Shown: piece by piece, positions 19,872 through 28,525 of the stretch
Position numbering within the stretch: the stretch's first letter is position 1
Layout of the letters: each line of letters begins with the position of its first letter
Assembly (NCBI GenBank): GCA_934277495.1
Contig: CAKQUI010000002.1
Coordinates: 1-46,428 of the forward strand
Origin: an uncultured Clostridia bacterium
Lineage (GTDB): Bacteria; Bacillota; Clostridia; Peptostreptococcales; Anaerovoracaceae
DNA length: 46,428 nt
Direction of reading: 5' to 3'
Made by a program: the position numbers and the translations under genes
Notes under the pieces: model-generated
Databases searched by the model: none
The model's input: only the letters and a program-made list of their open reading frames with translations
Told to the model about the DNA's origin: nothing

Positions 19872-22800
19872 CTATCTGGTCTTTACTGACTTTGCTTTTG
19901 ACCAGTCTGAATAGTATGTACCATTTCCGGCTTTTGCATATGTCCTCACCTGAACATAGTATTTTTTGTTTGCCTTTAGCTTCTTCACGGCTTTGGACGT
20001 TACAGTGTTCTTTTTGACTGTCACTGTCTTTGCCTTGCTCATCTTGCTGCTTGTCGCATACCTGATCTGATATCCGGATGTTTTAGTGCTCTGTTTCTTC
20101 CACTTTACTGTGAACTGTTTTTTGCCCTTTGTGACTTTGGATATCGTCGTGCCCTCAGGTACGATCCTGAAAGTCTTCACTTTCGTTCCTGCATATTCGC
20201 CTTTTCCTGTCACAGCCACCTTTGCAGTGCCTATGTTCTTGTTTGCTGAATATGCTACAGTGTAGTCTGTACCCTTTTTGAGAGTCTTTCCGTAGTATGC
20301 AGCTTTCACTTCAGGCTTCTTTGCTTTGCCGCTGTATGATGTGCTGCTGTATGAAAGTGTTATCTTCACTGCATCGAACTTAGTCTTTGCCAGCTCATCT
20401 TTGATGTTCAGGTTTTCATACTTCATTTCAGCGTTCACCAGCTTCTGGTAATTGCTCACCTGTTCCTTTTCGCTGTCGGAAAGCTTGTCGTATGCCTTTC
20501 TTGCAGCATCCAGCTTGTCTTTACTTGATGCATCCACAGTACCGATGGCATCTATGGCTTCGATGGCAGCCTTCACATCCAGCTTGCTGATCTCGCTGTT
20601 CAGCTTGTCTGCATTGAAGACATTTTCCTTGTCGGCATCTGACAGTGCATCGTATGCTTTCTTTGCTGCCAGCAGATCGCTTTCGCTTTCAGCTGATTCG
20701 ATCATAGCTGCTACATCTGCGGCTGCGTTGTCTCCTGCTTTTGAAGTATGGATGTAGTAGATCACAGGGTTGGATTTTCCTTCCTGTACTATCACACGGA
20801 TGATGCCTTTGTCAGGAAGACCTTCGAAAGATCTCTCTGATGTTCTCTCATTGTTGATGTAGATGTTGGTATCATCATCTGCTGCCTTGACGCTGACTTT
20901 GTATCCATCCTTTTCAGGGACCTGTACATAGTATACGTCCTTGTCTTTCGAAAGTTTTATGTCTGTGCCTGCAACAGTCAGTTTCTCAGGAGCTGCTGTA
21001 GTTCCGATGGATTCCTTTTCAGGAGTAGTCCTTACCATGGAGCTTATCTCAGCTGATTTTTCTCCGATAGCGCCTGCATTGATGAAGGAAGCTGTCTGCA
21101 CCTTCACATAGTGGAACTTCTTGTCCTTCACATCTACAGGATCGCCATTTTCATCTACTGCCCACTTCAGGTCGAAACCGTCTCCGTAACCGTCATAATC
21201 TTTCATGTACGGATTTCCTACAGGAGTAGTGAGAAGGTTGACGTCTTCACCTGTGCCTGCAACTGTCGATGAGTTCTTCTGTACGTCGAAGTATCCGAAG
21301 GCCGGCATTGCTGCGCTTCCTGCCTCTATACCGTCGCCTTTCCTGCCGCCTGCTCCGTACAGACGTGTACCTTTCACTGTTATCTGATCCTCAGTAGTCC
21401 AGTTGTAGAGAGGATAGAGGTTCTTCTTCGGCAGCTGGTAAGGAGCCCATCCTGTACCAAGGCTTCCGCCGTTGCCGTCGTTGTCCGAGTAGTCAGCTAT
21501 ATCGCTGTCTGATTTCTTGTATGTTACTTCGTAGTCCCATCTGCTTGTAGCATCGTAGTGTTCCGATCCTGCCAGGGAATACCATGTCTTGCCGTCCTCT
21601 GATACCAGTACGTTGCCCGGCTCTGAGAAGCTCTGTCCTCCGTTGGAGTTGCCGAATACGGTGAAATCAACGCCGTAAACATTGTTCGGATCATCTGTTA
21701 TCGGCTCGTCATAATAAAGTGTCATGTATCCGCCGAAGTTGCCCAGTGATACGCATGTATACCAGTTTCCTGCGTCCATGAATATCTTTTCAGGGAAGAG
21801 ACCGTAGATGCCCCAGCCTGTGTTGCCGCCGTTAGTGTACTGGCTGCCTATGCAAAGGTAATCTGTGATCTTGTCCGGCGTTCCTTTCAGCGTACCGTTC
21901 TTTGTACCTTTCTTGAACAGGTATAAAGTGTAGCTGTCTTCTACAGCGTTGCCGTCCTTGTCCGCATATGTCGCAAGGATGTACTGTGTTATCTGGTTGC
22001 CCTGATCCTTGAGCGGAGTATCTATAGTCAGTTCGTATACAGCATCGCCGTTTTCATCATCCTTTACTTTGGTCATCTTGTATGCGTCACTGGCAGTCCT
22101 GTTATTGTAAAGGGTGACATCCTTATCTGCTGTGATAGTCACAGTTGCTGTACCTGCTTCATGTGCCACCAGCGCTGCCATTGCTTTGGCGCCTTTTCTG
22201 TAGTTAGGTGTGCACTCCTTGCAGTTCTTGTCGAAAGCTGCCGATTTGATCACTGTCTTGTCGGAAACATCCGATGGAAGTTTTTCTACATCTATGGTGT
22301 ATACTTTTACGGCTTCGTTTGCGAACGGATCTTTGCCGTCTGCCTTGTCTGCTTTGTAGGCCTTGTCCGATACGCTCTTGAGCTGTATCTTAGTACCCTT
22401 GTCTGCACTGATCTTGAGTGCATCGGTAGTCACCGACTTGCTGCCTTCAGTCCATGTCTTTCCTTCGTCTGTGGAGTATGCGATATGGCCTGATACTGTG
22501 TCAGAAGTCTTTGCAGTGACTATGACGTCTTTCGCATCATCATAAAGATATGCTTTGTAGTCGTACCATGCTGAATTGAATCCCGGTCTTGTCTTTGTAT
22601 CTACAGTACCGTCAGAGTTCACTCTGTATAAAGCTCCCTCTGCATTTGAGCTTGTTGCTCCTGCAGGCTTGTATTTTTTCAGGGAATCCATCGCTCTTTC
22701 AGATGTCTTCAGCACAATTGAAGATATCTTCTCGTTGCTGGAATAGCCTGCTCTTACTTTGTATACATAATCTGTATAGTTCTTTTCATCTTCCAGAGAT

Positions 22801-24296
22801 GTCACTCTCAGTGTGAATGTGCTGTCTCCCGGCTCCAGTGCTACATTCGTCGTTTTTTCAGACTCCATAGCCTGAGCTTTTTCACCGTCTTTCAGTATCT
22901 CAGCCTTGACTTTTTCCTTGTCATATACGATACCAACGCCAATTTTCTGAGCACTTGTGCTTTCTTTGAGATAGAACTGGCGGTCAGCAGTGTCTGTCAC
23001 TCCCATGTAATGTGCAGTAGTGCTGCTCGTCGTTGTGCTGTTGAGATAATTTGATTCTGTTTTTACAACAGTCTTGCAGTCCTCGTCTGTATATACAGCA
23101 GGGCTTGTCGCAAGATACATCTTTTCAGGATATACTTTGCCTTTTTCTGCTACATTCACTTTGTATGTCGCCTTGCCCTCTGCAGTTTCTGCTGTGATCT
23201 TTGCCAGACCTGCCTTGACTGCAGTCACAAGACCCTTGTCGTCGATCTTTGCAACTTTGTCGTCTGAGCTTGTCCATGAAGTCACTTCTGCGTCTGTGTC
23301 AGCCTTGAGCTGTACTGTGGAACCTTCATTCACATATGTCTCCTCCGGAGTGCCTTCTGCATCCCTGATGAAGAAACCCTTTACAGTGATATCAGCAGAA
23401 GCCTTGTTCCATGAGTTGTACTTGTCCTGTACAGTCACCTTGCCGGTACCTGCCTTCACAGGATACATATATGAATTTTCGACTATTTTCAGTACGGACT
23501 CATCTTCTGATGAAACTTTGGTCATATTGTAGTCCCTGTACTGTGACGGATCCGGTATGACATAGTTGCCTGTCCTGTTTATAACACCGTTTTCAGGTAT
23601 CTGGATGTATGTCTTGCCGTACTCTGCATAACGTACATTAGTACCCAGAGCAGGAAGTATGTATACTCCAAATTCATCTTTAACTGAGCTGTTTACAGCA
23701 GATGCAGCTGTAAATTTGACATATTTTGTGCTCGTGATACCTGCAGGCACTGTAACTTTACCGTTGCTGCTTATAGTAACGCTGCTGTCGCTGCTGCTCC
23801 ATTTTACTTTCTTGCTTGCAGTTTCCGGCGTCACGCTGCCGACTTCAAGATAAAATGAAGTCTTGCTGCCGTCTGTGGCAAATACAGGCATATCTGATGA
23901 ATACCCATTTGCCATCACGACTTTGCTGTCATCTGCAGCCTTCACTGTGATCTTTTCAGGTGCAGTGCCTTCATATACAGTGACTACGCAAGTCGCCTCG
24001 GCGTCTCCGCATGTTGCTGTAACTGCAGCCATGCCCTTGCCGACAGCTGTCACTTTGCCGCTTTCTACTTTAGCTACTTTTTCATTTGAAGAGTCCCATG
24101 AAACACTGGCGTTGCTACCTGCCGGACTCACTGCTGCAGTGATCGTCTCAGTCTCGCCCTTTTCCAGTTCCAGGATCTTCGGGTTCACTTTGATGGATAC
24201 CTGAGTCGTATCGGCAAATACCGATGCACTGCTTCCAAGTACCATCACCGTGGTCACGACCAGCGTCGTTACCCATGTCAATAACTTGTTTTTCAA
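19872..24296 (-). CDS. Large secreted multidomain surface protein (Ig-like domains, central beta domain, FN3)
   Basis: The 1474-aa product begins with TTG at 24296, with AGGAG 9 nt before. It has a signal peptide cleaved near residue 28 (SVFA). Domains in order: bacterial Ig-like (Big_2) modules at about 31-110 and further Ig-like modules to about 385; beta-rich segments to about 800; a central domain (about 810-1090) with GVDFTVFGNSNGGQSFSEPG, WYSLAGSEHYD and VKVQTASFINAG; a helical pair with the AYDALSDADKE motif (1190-1300); an MBG-like beta module (1305-1380); and an FN3 module (1385-1474). From memory the central domain resembles one in Bacteroidota proteins annotated as cell surface protein, some of which lie near B12 receptor genes. 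That needs a search. It has no sortase motif. It is the first gene behind the riboswitch at 24.8 kb and probably a ligand-binding or scaffold protein. Confidence 0.85.
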   Translation of the reverse strand: MKNKLLTWVTTLVVTTVMVLGSSASVFADTTQVSIKVNPKILELEKGETETITAAVSPAGSNASVSWDSSNEKVAKVESGKVTAVGKGMAAVTATCGDAEATCVVTVYEGTAPEKITVKAADDSKVVMANGYSSDMPVFATDGSKTSFYLEVGSVTPETASKKVKWSSSDSSVTISSNGKVTVPAGITSTKYVKFTAASAVNSSVKDEFGVYILPALGTNVRYAEYGKTYIQIPENGVINRTGNYVIPDPSQYRDYNMTKVSSEDESVLKIVENSYMYPVKAGTGKVTVQDKYNSWNKASADITVKGFFIRDAEGTPEETYVNEGSTVQLKADTDAEVTSWTSSDDKVAKIDDKGLVTAVKAGLAKITAETAEGKATYKVNVAEKGKVYPEKMYLATSPAVYTDEDCKTVVKTESNYLNSTTTSSTTAHYMGVTDTADRQFYLKESTSAQKIGVGIVYDKEKVKAEILKDGEKAQAMESEKTTNVALEPGDSTFTLRVTSLEDEKNYTDYVYKVRAGYSSNEKISSIVLKTSERAMDSLKKYKPAGATSSNAEGALYRVNSDGTVDTKTRPGFNSAWYDYKAYLYDDAKDVIVTAKTSDTVSGHIAYSTDEGKTWTEGSKSVTTDALKISADKGTKIQLKSVSDKAYKADKADGKDPFANEAVKVYTIDVEKLPSDVSDKTVIKSAAFDKNCKECTPNYRKGAKAMAALVAHEAGTATVTITADKDVTLYNNRTASDAYKMTKVKDDENGDAVYELTIDTPLKDQGNQITQYILATYADKDGNAVEDSYTLYLFKKGTKNGTLKGTPDKITDYLCIGSQYTNGGNTGWGIYGLFPEKIFMDAGNWYTCVSLGNFGGYMTLYYDEPITDDPNNVYGVDFTVFGNSNGGQSFSEPGNVLVSEDGKTWYSLAGSEHYDATSRWDYEVTYKKSDSDIADYSDNDGNGGSLGTGWAPYQLPKKNLYPLYNWTTEDQITVKGTRLYGAGGRKGDGIEAGSAAMPAFGYFDVQKNSSTVAGTGEDVNLLTTPVGNPYMKDYDGYGDGFDLKWAVDENGDPVDVKDKKFHYVKVQTASFINAGAIGEKSAEISSMVRTTPEKESIGTTAAPEKLTVAGTDIKLSKDKDVYYVQVPEKDGYKVSVKAADDDTNIYINNERTSERSFEGLPDKGIIRVIVQEGKSNPVIYYIHTSKAGDNAAADVAAMIESAESESDLLAAKKAYDALSDADKENVFNADKLNSEISKLDVKAAIEAIDAIGTVDASSKDKLDAARKAYDKLSDSEKEQVSNYQKLVNAEMKYENLNIKDELAKTKFDAVKITLSYSSTSYSGKAKKPEVKAAYYGKTLKKGTDYTVAYSANKNIGTAKVAVTGKGEYAGTKVKTFRIVPEGTTISKVTKGKKQFTVKWKKQSTKTSGYQIRYATSSKMSKAKTVTVKKNTVTSKAVKKLKANKKYYVQVRTYAKAGNGTYYSDWSKAKSVKTR

Positions 24297-24301
24297 AATC
24301 T

Positions 24302-24502
24302 CTCACTCCTTCCTCATTTGAATCGAGAATAATGATGTGCTGACATATCCGGATGGTCTGCCATGCAAAAAACATTTATACACCTATTATTCTGCCTGCT
24401 TCACAGCAGCGCAGATAATATACATATTCCGTTTTCTGAATAATACCGTTTCCACTGTGTATGTACCGGTCCCACTGAATCATGAAACCCCCATACATAA
24501 GG
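24302..24502 (-). other. Leader between riboswitch terminators and first gene
   Basis: This stretch lies between the second terminator-like hairpin and the TTG start at 24296. Apart from the ribosome site AGGAG near 24305-24309 I see only a small hairpin (CTGCT/AGCAG near 24395-24410) and no coding frame or second promoter I would defend. Confidence 0.4.
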
Positions 24503-24547
24503 AAAACAGGGCAGATATCATGTATCTGATACTTTCTATCCGCCCTG
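24503..24547 (-). terminator. Second terminator-like hairpin in the riboswitch leader
   Basis: On the minus strand CAGGGCGGATA pairs with TATCTGCCCTG (11 bp, one G-U pair) across a 19-nt loop and is followed by TTTTCC. It lies about 20 nt past the strong terminator at 24566-24599. The T-run is short, so it may be a backup terminator or just a structured leader. Confidence 0.5.
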
Positions 24548-24565
24548 CGGATGAAAAGGCTGCTT

Positions 24566-24599
24566 AAAAAAAATAAGACACCCCGTTTCCGAGATGTCT
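24566..24599 (-). terminator. Intrinsic terminator of the first cobalamin riboswitch
   Basis: On the minus strand AGACATCTCG and CGGGGTGTCT form a 10-bp stem (two G-U pairs) capped by a GAAA loop and followed by TATTTTTTTT. It lies about 100 nt after the L13 hairpin and 270 nt before the first gene, as expected for the expression platform. Confidence 0.9.
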
Positions 24600-24700
24600 G
24601 TCATTACGATACATATATGTATTCCACACCTTTTGTATATATTCTTTCTATTTCAAAAACACATAGTTTTCATTAAATTGAAAAAATGTAAACAAAAAAC

Positions 24701-24905
24701 GTCTGCTTCACCTCAGAAAGCTAACTTCACGCCAGAAAACGCCGTATACCGACTCGACCATCATGCCCTCAGGAACGCCTTCCCAAAGCTTCTAAAGCTT
24801 CAGTGGCTGCACAGCTGCGTTATCATGCTGCAGCTTCATGCATGTCCTTCAGTAGATCACACGGTTGCTGAGACACAGTGCCGGACTCCGACCGGCTTCC
24901 AAATC
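24701..24905 (-). ncRNA. Cobalamin riboswitch (full-length class I-like)
   Basis: On the minus strand the leader contains the ordered cobalamin riboswitch signatures: GGAAGCCGGT and CCGGCACTG (24900-24875), L5 loop with TCTCAGCA (about 24866-24873), the GCCACTG...GGGAAGGC block at 24807-24777, a B12-box-like GAGTCGGTATACGGC at 24755-24741, and a hairpin at 24721-24705 (stem GCTT/AAGC) whose loop CTGAGG can pair with the L5 loop CTCAG. This loop pairing is the known ligand-dependent kissing interaction. A strong intrinsic terminator follows at 24566-24599, so B12 should shut off the downstream operon. The core is nearly identical to that of the leader at 3786-3905. Confidence 0.88.
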
Positions 24906-24936
24906 GTCTCTGACCAATTATTCAGATTTCGTGAAT

Positions 24937-24966
24937 ATAATACTCCCTTGTACTGTTGTTTGTCAA
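24937..24966 (-). promoter_or_regulatory. Sigma-A promoter of the long B12-regulated operon
   Basis: On the minus strand TTGACA (24966-24961) and TATTAT (24942-24937) are separated by 18 nt. The riboswitch core starts about 37 nt downstream of the -10 box. The layout matches the promoter at 3939-3968. Confidence 0.72.
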
Positions 24967-25035
24967 CACTAAAATCACACATTTTTTCATAAAACGCACA
25001 TACTTTCGCATCTGCACCATAATAGCTCTACGCCC

Positions 25036-25064
25036 TTGATTATTCTTTTCAAAAAGATTACAAT
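25036..25064 (+). promoter_or_regulatory. Sigma-A promoter of the wecE operon
   Basis: TTGATT (25036-25041) and TACAAT (25059-25064) are separated by exactly 17 nt, 40 nt before the wecE start. It is divergent from the riboswitch promoter, with about 70 nt between the two -35 boxes. Confidence 0.65.
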
Positions 25065-25103
25065 GAAATAATAATGGATTCTAATAAACGAGGAAGTTTT
25101 CTT

Positions 25104-26234
25104 ATGATAAAATTCAATATACCGCCTTCAACAGGCAATGAACTGGAATATATCAGACAGGCAATAGACGATCAGAAACTCAGCGGCGACGGCAGGTTCA
25201 CGAAGCTTTGCAGCAGCTGGATCGAAGAAAAAACCGGCACAGCAAAAGCAATGCTCACCACATCATGCACCCACGCCACTGAAATGGCTGCACTGCTTTC
25301 CGGGATAGGACCTGGAGACGAAGTGATAATGCCTTCCTATACATTCGTGTCAACTGCAGACGCATTCGTTCTGAGAGGTGCCACTGCTGTTTTTGTGGAT
25401 ATACGCCCCGACACCATGAATATAGACGAAACACTCATCGAAGACGCCATAACAGACAGGACAAAAGCCATAGTCCCTGTTCACTACGCCGGTGTGGCCT
25501 GCGAGATGGACAGGATAATGGATATCGCTGCAAAGCACGATCTTACAGTCATCGAAGACGCCGCCCAGGGGATGATGTGCGAATACAGGGGACAGGCCCT
25601 TGGCACCATCGGAGACATGGGCTGCTACAGTTTCCATGACACCAAGAACTATACCATGGGAGAAGGCGGATGTCTGCTGCTGAAGCATGACAAAGACATA
25701 GAGCCTGCGGAGATAATCCGTGAAAAAGGCACCAACCGCAGCAAATTCTTCAGAGGACAGATAGACAAATATACATGGGTGGAGGCAGGCTCCTCCTACC
25801 TTCCCAGCGAGCTGAACGCTGCATATCTTTGCGCACAGCTCGAAGAGGCAGACAGGATATACGATGACAGGATGAGATCCTGGAAAGTCTACCGCAGATG
25901 CCTCAAAGATCTTGAAAAGTCAGGATATATACAGCTTCCTGTGATACCGGAAGGCTGCAGGCACAACGCTCATATGTTCTATATCAAATGCAGCGACATC
26001 GAGGAGCGCTCTTCGCTGATAAACTGTCTCAAAGAACAGGAAATCGCGTCTGCATTCCACTATATACCGCTGCACGGCTCGCCTGCCGGAAAGAAATACG
26101 GCAGATTCAGCGGCGAGGACAGATATACCACCTCCGAGAGCCAGCGTCTTCTGAGACTGCCTATGTACTACGGTCTCAGCGAAGACGACATCATACGGAC
26201 CTGTGAAGTCATCTCAGGATTCTACAAAAGATAA
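25104..26234 (+). CDS. wecE: dTDP-4-amino-4,6-dideoxygalactose transaminase
   Basis: I start it at 25104, where GAGGAAG lies 7 nt before the ATG. This gives 376 aa, the usual length of WecE/RffA. It is a PLP-dependent DegT/DnrJ/EryC1/StrS aminotransferase. The segment SFHDTKNYTMGEGG holds the PLP-binding Lys, followed by IIREKGTNRS, FFRGQ, DKYTW, HYIPLHG and GEDRYTT, all close to what I recall of E. coli WecE. It should convert dTDP-4-keto-6-deoxyglucose to dTDP-Fuc4N with glutamate as amino donor. The substrate can come from RmlA and RmlB encoded at 34713-36613. No rmlC or rmlD is present, which fits an amino sugar rather than rhamnose as the end product. It heads a four-gene operon. Confidence 0.93.
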   Translation: MIKFNIPPSTGNELEYIRQAIDDQKLSGDGRFTKLCSSWIEEKTGTAKAMLTTSCTHATEMAALLSGIGPGDEVIMPSYTFVSTADAFVLRGATAVFVDIRPDTMNIDETLIEDAITDRTKAIVPVHYAGVACEMDRIMDIAAKHDLTVIEDAAQGMMCEYRGQALGTIGDMGCYSFHDTKNYTMGEGGCLLLKHDKDIEPAEIIREKGTNRSKFFRGQIDKYTWVEAGSSYLPSELNAAYLCAQLEEADRIYDDRMRSWKVYRRCLKDLEKSGYIQLPVIPEGCRHNAHMFYIKCSDIEERSSLINCLKEQEIASAFHYIPLHGSPAGKKYGRFSGEDRYTTSESQRLLRLPMYYGLSEDDIIRTCEVISGFYKR

Positions 26235-26255
26235 CAAAGGAGACATGCATACGAA

Positions 26256-27281
26256 ATGCTTTATTCCATTATAATACCATGCTACAAATCTTCCGCCACG
26301 ATACGAAAAGTCGTCGAACTCACCATGTATCAGATGGAAAGAATGGAGCGAACTCCCTGCGAGTTCATCCTGGTGGACGATTCAAGCCCCGACGACGGAG
26401 CAACGGCAAGGGAGCTGGAGGCGCTGGCAGATGACTACGCCTGTGTCACAGCTGTAGAGCTTGCCAAAAACGCCGGACAGCACAATGCTGTGATGGCAGG
26501 TCTGAACCACGCCTCAGGGGATGTTCTTATCGCCATGGACGATGATATGCAGACGCATCCCTCCCAGCTGCCGGTGATGTTCGATGAATTCGACAAAGGA
26601 TACGATATAGTCTACGGCTACTATCCTGAAAAGAAACACAGTCTTTTCAGGAACTTCGGCAGCTACATCAACTACCTGTCCGTCAGGATACTGATCGGAA
26701 AGCCCAAGGACATGAAAACCTCCAGCTTCTGGATCATAAGGAAATTCGTCAGAGATTATGCTGTGCAGTACAAGAGCCGCTACACTCACCTGCAGGGGCT
26801 TTTCCTCAGGACCACCAGGAATATCAGCAGCGTGCCTGTGAAACATTTCAAACGTGAAGTAGGCACATCCAACTACACTTTCAAAAAACTGGTGAGCCTC
26901 TGGTCAAACATCATAGGATTTTCTGTAGTGCCGCTGCGGCTTGCATCACTTGCAGGAGGGATATTCTCTGTGATAGCGATACTCAGCGCCATAATAATAT
27001 TCATACGAAAGCTCGTGGACCCTGCCATGGCCATAGGCTGGCCGTCCATGATGGTCACCATCTGTTTCTTCTCCGGTATCAACCTGCTGTTCATGGGACT
27101 TATCGGAGAATACATCGGCAGGATGTTCCTGGGCATGAGCAACAATCCGCAGTATGTGGTGCGCCGGACATACACCGGGCAGACAGACCTTCATCAGATA
27201 TCTGATCTTGCCGGGCTGGATGACACAGACACTGAAAATACCGGTACAGCAGAAACAGTGCCGGCGGCAGAAGAAAACTAA
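26256..27281 (+). CDS. Membrane GT2 glycosyltransferase (polyisoprenyl-phosphate type)
   Basis: The 341-aa protein has an N-terminal GT-A fold (LYSIIIPCYKS, LVDDSSPDD, and the metal-binding MDDDMQTHP) and two C-terminal transmembrane helices (about 228-255 and 265-290), the layout of DPM1, ArnC, GtrB and CsbB. These enzymes move a sugar from a nucleotide donor to undecaprenyl phosphate on the cytoplasmic face. Following wecE, the likely donor is dTDP-Fuc4N or a modified form. The ribosome site AAGGAG is 13 nt before the ATG, a rather long spacing. Together with the YfhO-like protein at 31820-34711 it fits the known three-component extracytoplasmic glycosylation scheme. The small GtcA-type flippase is not in the window. 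Confidence 0.88.
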   Translation: MLYSIIIPCYKSSATIRKVVELTMYQMERMERTPCEFILVDDSSPDDGATARELEALADDYACVTAVELAKNAGQHNAVMAGLNHASGDVLIAMDDDMQTHPSQLPVMFDEFDKGYDIVYGYYPEKKHSLFRNFGSYINYLSVRILIGKPKDMKTSSFWIIRKFVRDYAVQYKSRYTHLQGLFLRTTRNISSVPVKHFKREVGTSNYTFKKLVSLWSNIIGFSVVPLRLASLAGGIFSVIAILSAIIIFIRKLVDPAMAIGWPSMMVTICFFSGINLLFMGLIGEYIGRMFLGMSNNPQYVVRRTYTGQTDLHQISDLAGLDDTDTENTGTAETVPAAEEN

Positions 27282-27310
27282 CAGATATTTATTCATCAGG
27301 GAGGATGTAT

Positions 27311-28492
27311 ATGAAAAAGATACTTATACTGGGGGCCGGGATATATCAGGTCCCTCTGATAAAGACAGCAAAGAGACTGGGACTTTATACGATAGTCGCC
27401 AGCATCCCCGGAAACTACCCGGGATTCCAGTACGCTGACAAAGTGTACTATGAAAACACCACGGATCATGAGGCTATACTCAGGATATCCCGCGAAGAAA
27501 AGATCGACGGCATAGTCACTGCAGGTACAGACGTGGCAGTCATCACCATAGGCAGAGTATGCGACGAGCTGGGGCTCAGCGGTCTTTCATACGAGGCAGC
27601 CCAGATAGCTGCAAACAAGCTGCTGATGAAAGAAAAATACGAAGAAAACGGTGTCCGCACTGCCAGGTTCCGCAAAGTGCCTCTCGATGCAAATGATATC
27701 GAAGGCTATATCACAGGACTTTCCTTCCCGCTCATTTTTAAATCAGTGGATTCCTCAGGAAGCCGTGGTATCGTGCGTGTGGATTCAGCTGACGCCTTTG
27801 ACGACGCTGCTGCAGAAGTCCGTGCCAACACAAGATCGGATTACTTCATCGTGGAGGAATTCATCGAAGGCGAAGAATTCGGAGCCCAGAGCTTCGTTGC
27901 CGGCGGCAAGGTACAGTTCATACTTCCTCACGGAGACTATGTGTTCAAAGGCGATACCGGCGTGCCGATAGGTCACTTCGCACCTTACGAGCTGCCGGAG
28001 GAGACGCTGGCTGACGCAGAAAAGCAGCTCACCGCTGCCATCAGAGCTATGGGGCTCGACAACTGTGCTATCAACGCAGATTTCATAATGAAGGATGGCA
28101 AAACCTACGTCCTTGAGATCGGCGGACGTTCCGGCGCCACGTGTCTGGCGGAACTGGTATCCATTTACTACGGCTATGACTATTATGAAAAGATACTGCG
28201 TGTGGCTCTCGGTGAAGATATGGATTTCAGCTGCAGCGGAGATATCACGCCAAACGCCAGCATGCTGCTGCGCAGTGACAAAGATGGAAAGATAATCTCC
28301 CAGACCGACAGCAACCCTGCAGACCCTGATATCGCAGAAGTTCAGTTCGACTATGAGCCGGGAGATGAAGTGTCTGCCTTCAGAGTAGGACCTCACCGCA
28401 TAGGACATGTGATAACAAAGGGCCGTACACTTGATGAAGCTGTGGACAAGCTCCACAAAGCGCTGGACAATATAGATATCGAAGTCAGATGA
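27311..28492 (+). CDS. ATP-grasp ligase (carbamoyl-phosphate-synthase-like)
   Basis: The ATG at 27311 is preceded by GGAGG with 6-nt spacing. The ATG at 27305 abuts the Shine-Dalgarno sequence and is unlikely. The 393-aa product has an N-terminal Rossmann-like pre-ATP-grasp domain (ILILGAGIYQVPLI), an ATP-grasp core with the adenine-loop region FPLIFKSVDSSGSRGI and VEEFIEGEEFG, and the metal-binding NADFIMKDGKTYVLEIGGRSG, plus a C-terminal lid domain. Such enzymes couple ATP to join a carboxylate to an amine. Next to an amino-sugar aminotransferase, the simplest inference is amide linkage of an amino acid or other acid to the 4-amino group. The true substrates cannot be read from sequence. 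Confidence 0.85.
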   Translation: MKKILILGAGIYQVPLIKTAKRLGLYTIVASIPGNYPGFQYADKVYYENTTDHEAILRISREEKIDGIVTAGTDVAVITIGRVCDELGLSGLSYEAAQIAANKLLMKEKYEENGVRTARFRKVPLDANDIEGYITGLSFPLIFKSVDSSGSRGIVRVDSADAFDDAAAEVRANTRSDYFIVEEFIEGEEFGAQSFVAGGKVQFILPHGDYVFKGDTGVPIGHFAPYELPEETLADAEKQLTAAIRAMGLDNCAINADFIMKDGKTYVLEIGGRSGATCLAELVSIYYGYDYYEKILRVALGEDMDFSCSGDITPNASMLLRSDKDGKIISQTDSNPADPDIAEVQFDYEPGDEVSAFRVGPHRIGHVITKGRTLDEAVDKLHKALDNIDIEVR

Positions 28493-28525
28493 TCATCACT
28501 ATGCAGAAGGAGCGTTCCATATAAA

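Noticed and set aside
27785..28456. 223-aa minus-strand frame
   Set aside because: It is antisense to the well-supported ATP-grasp gene and shows no family motif.
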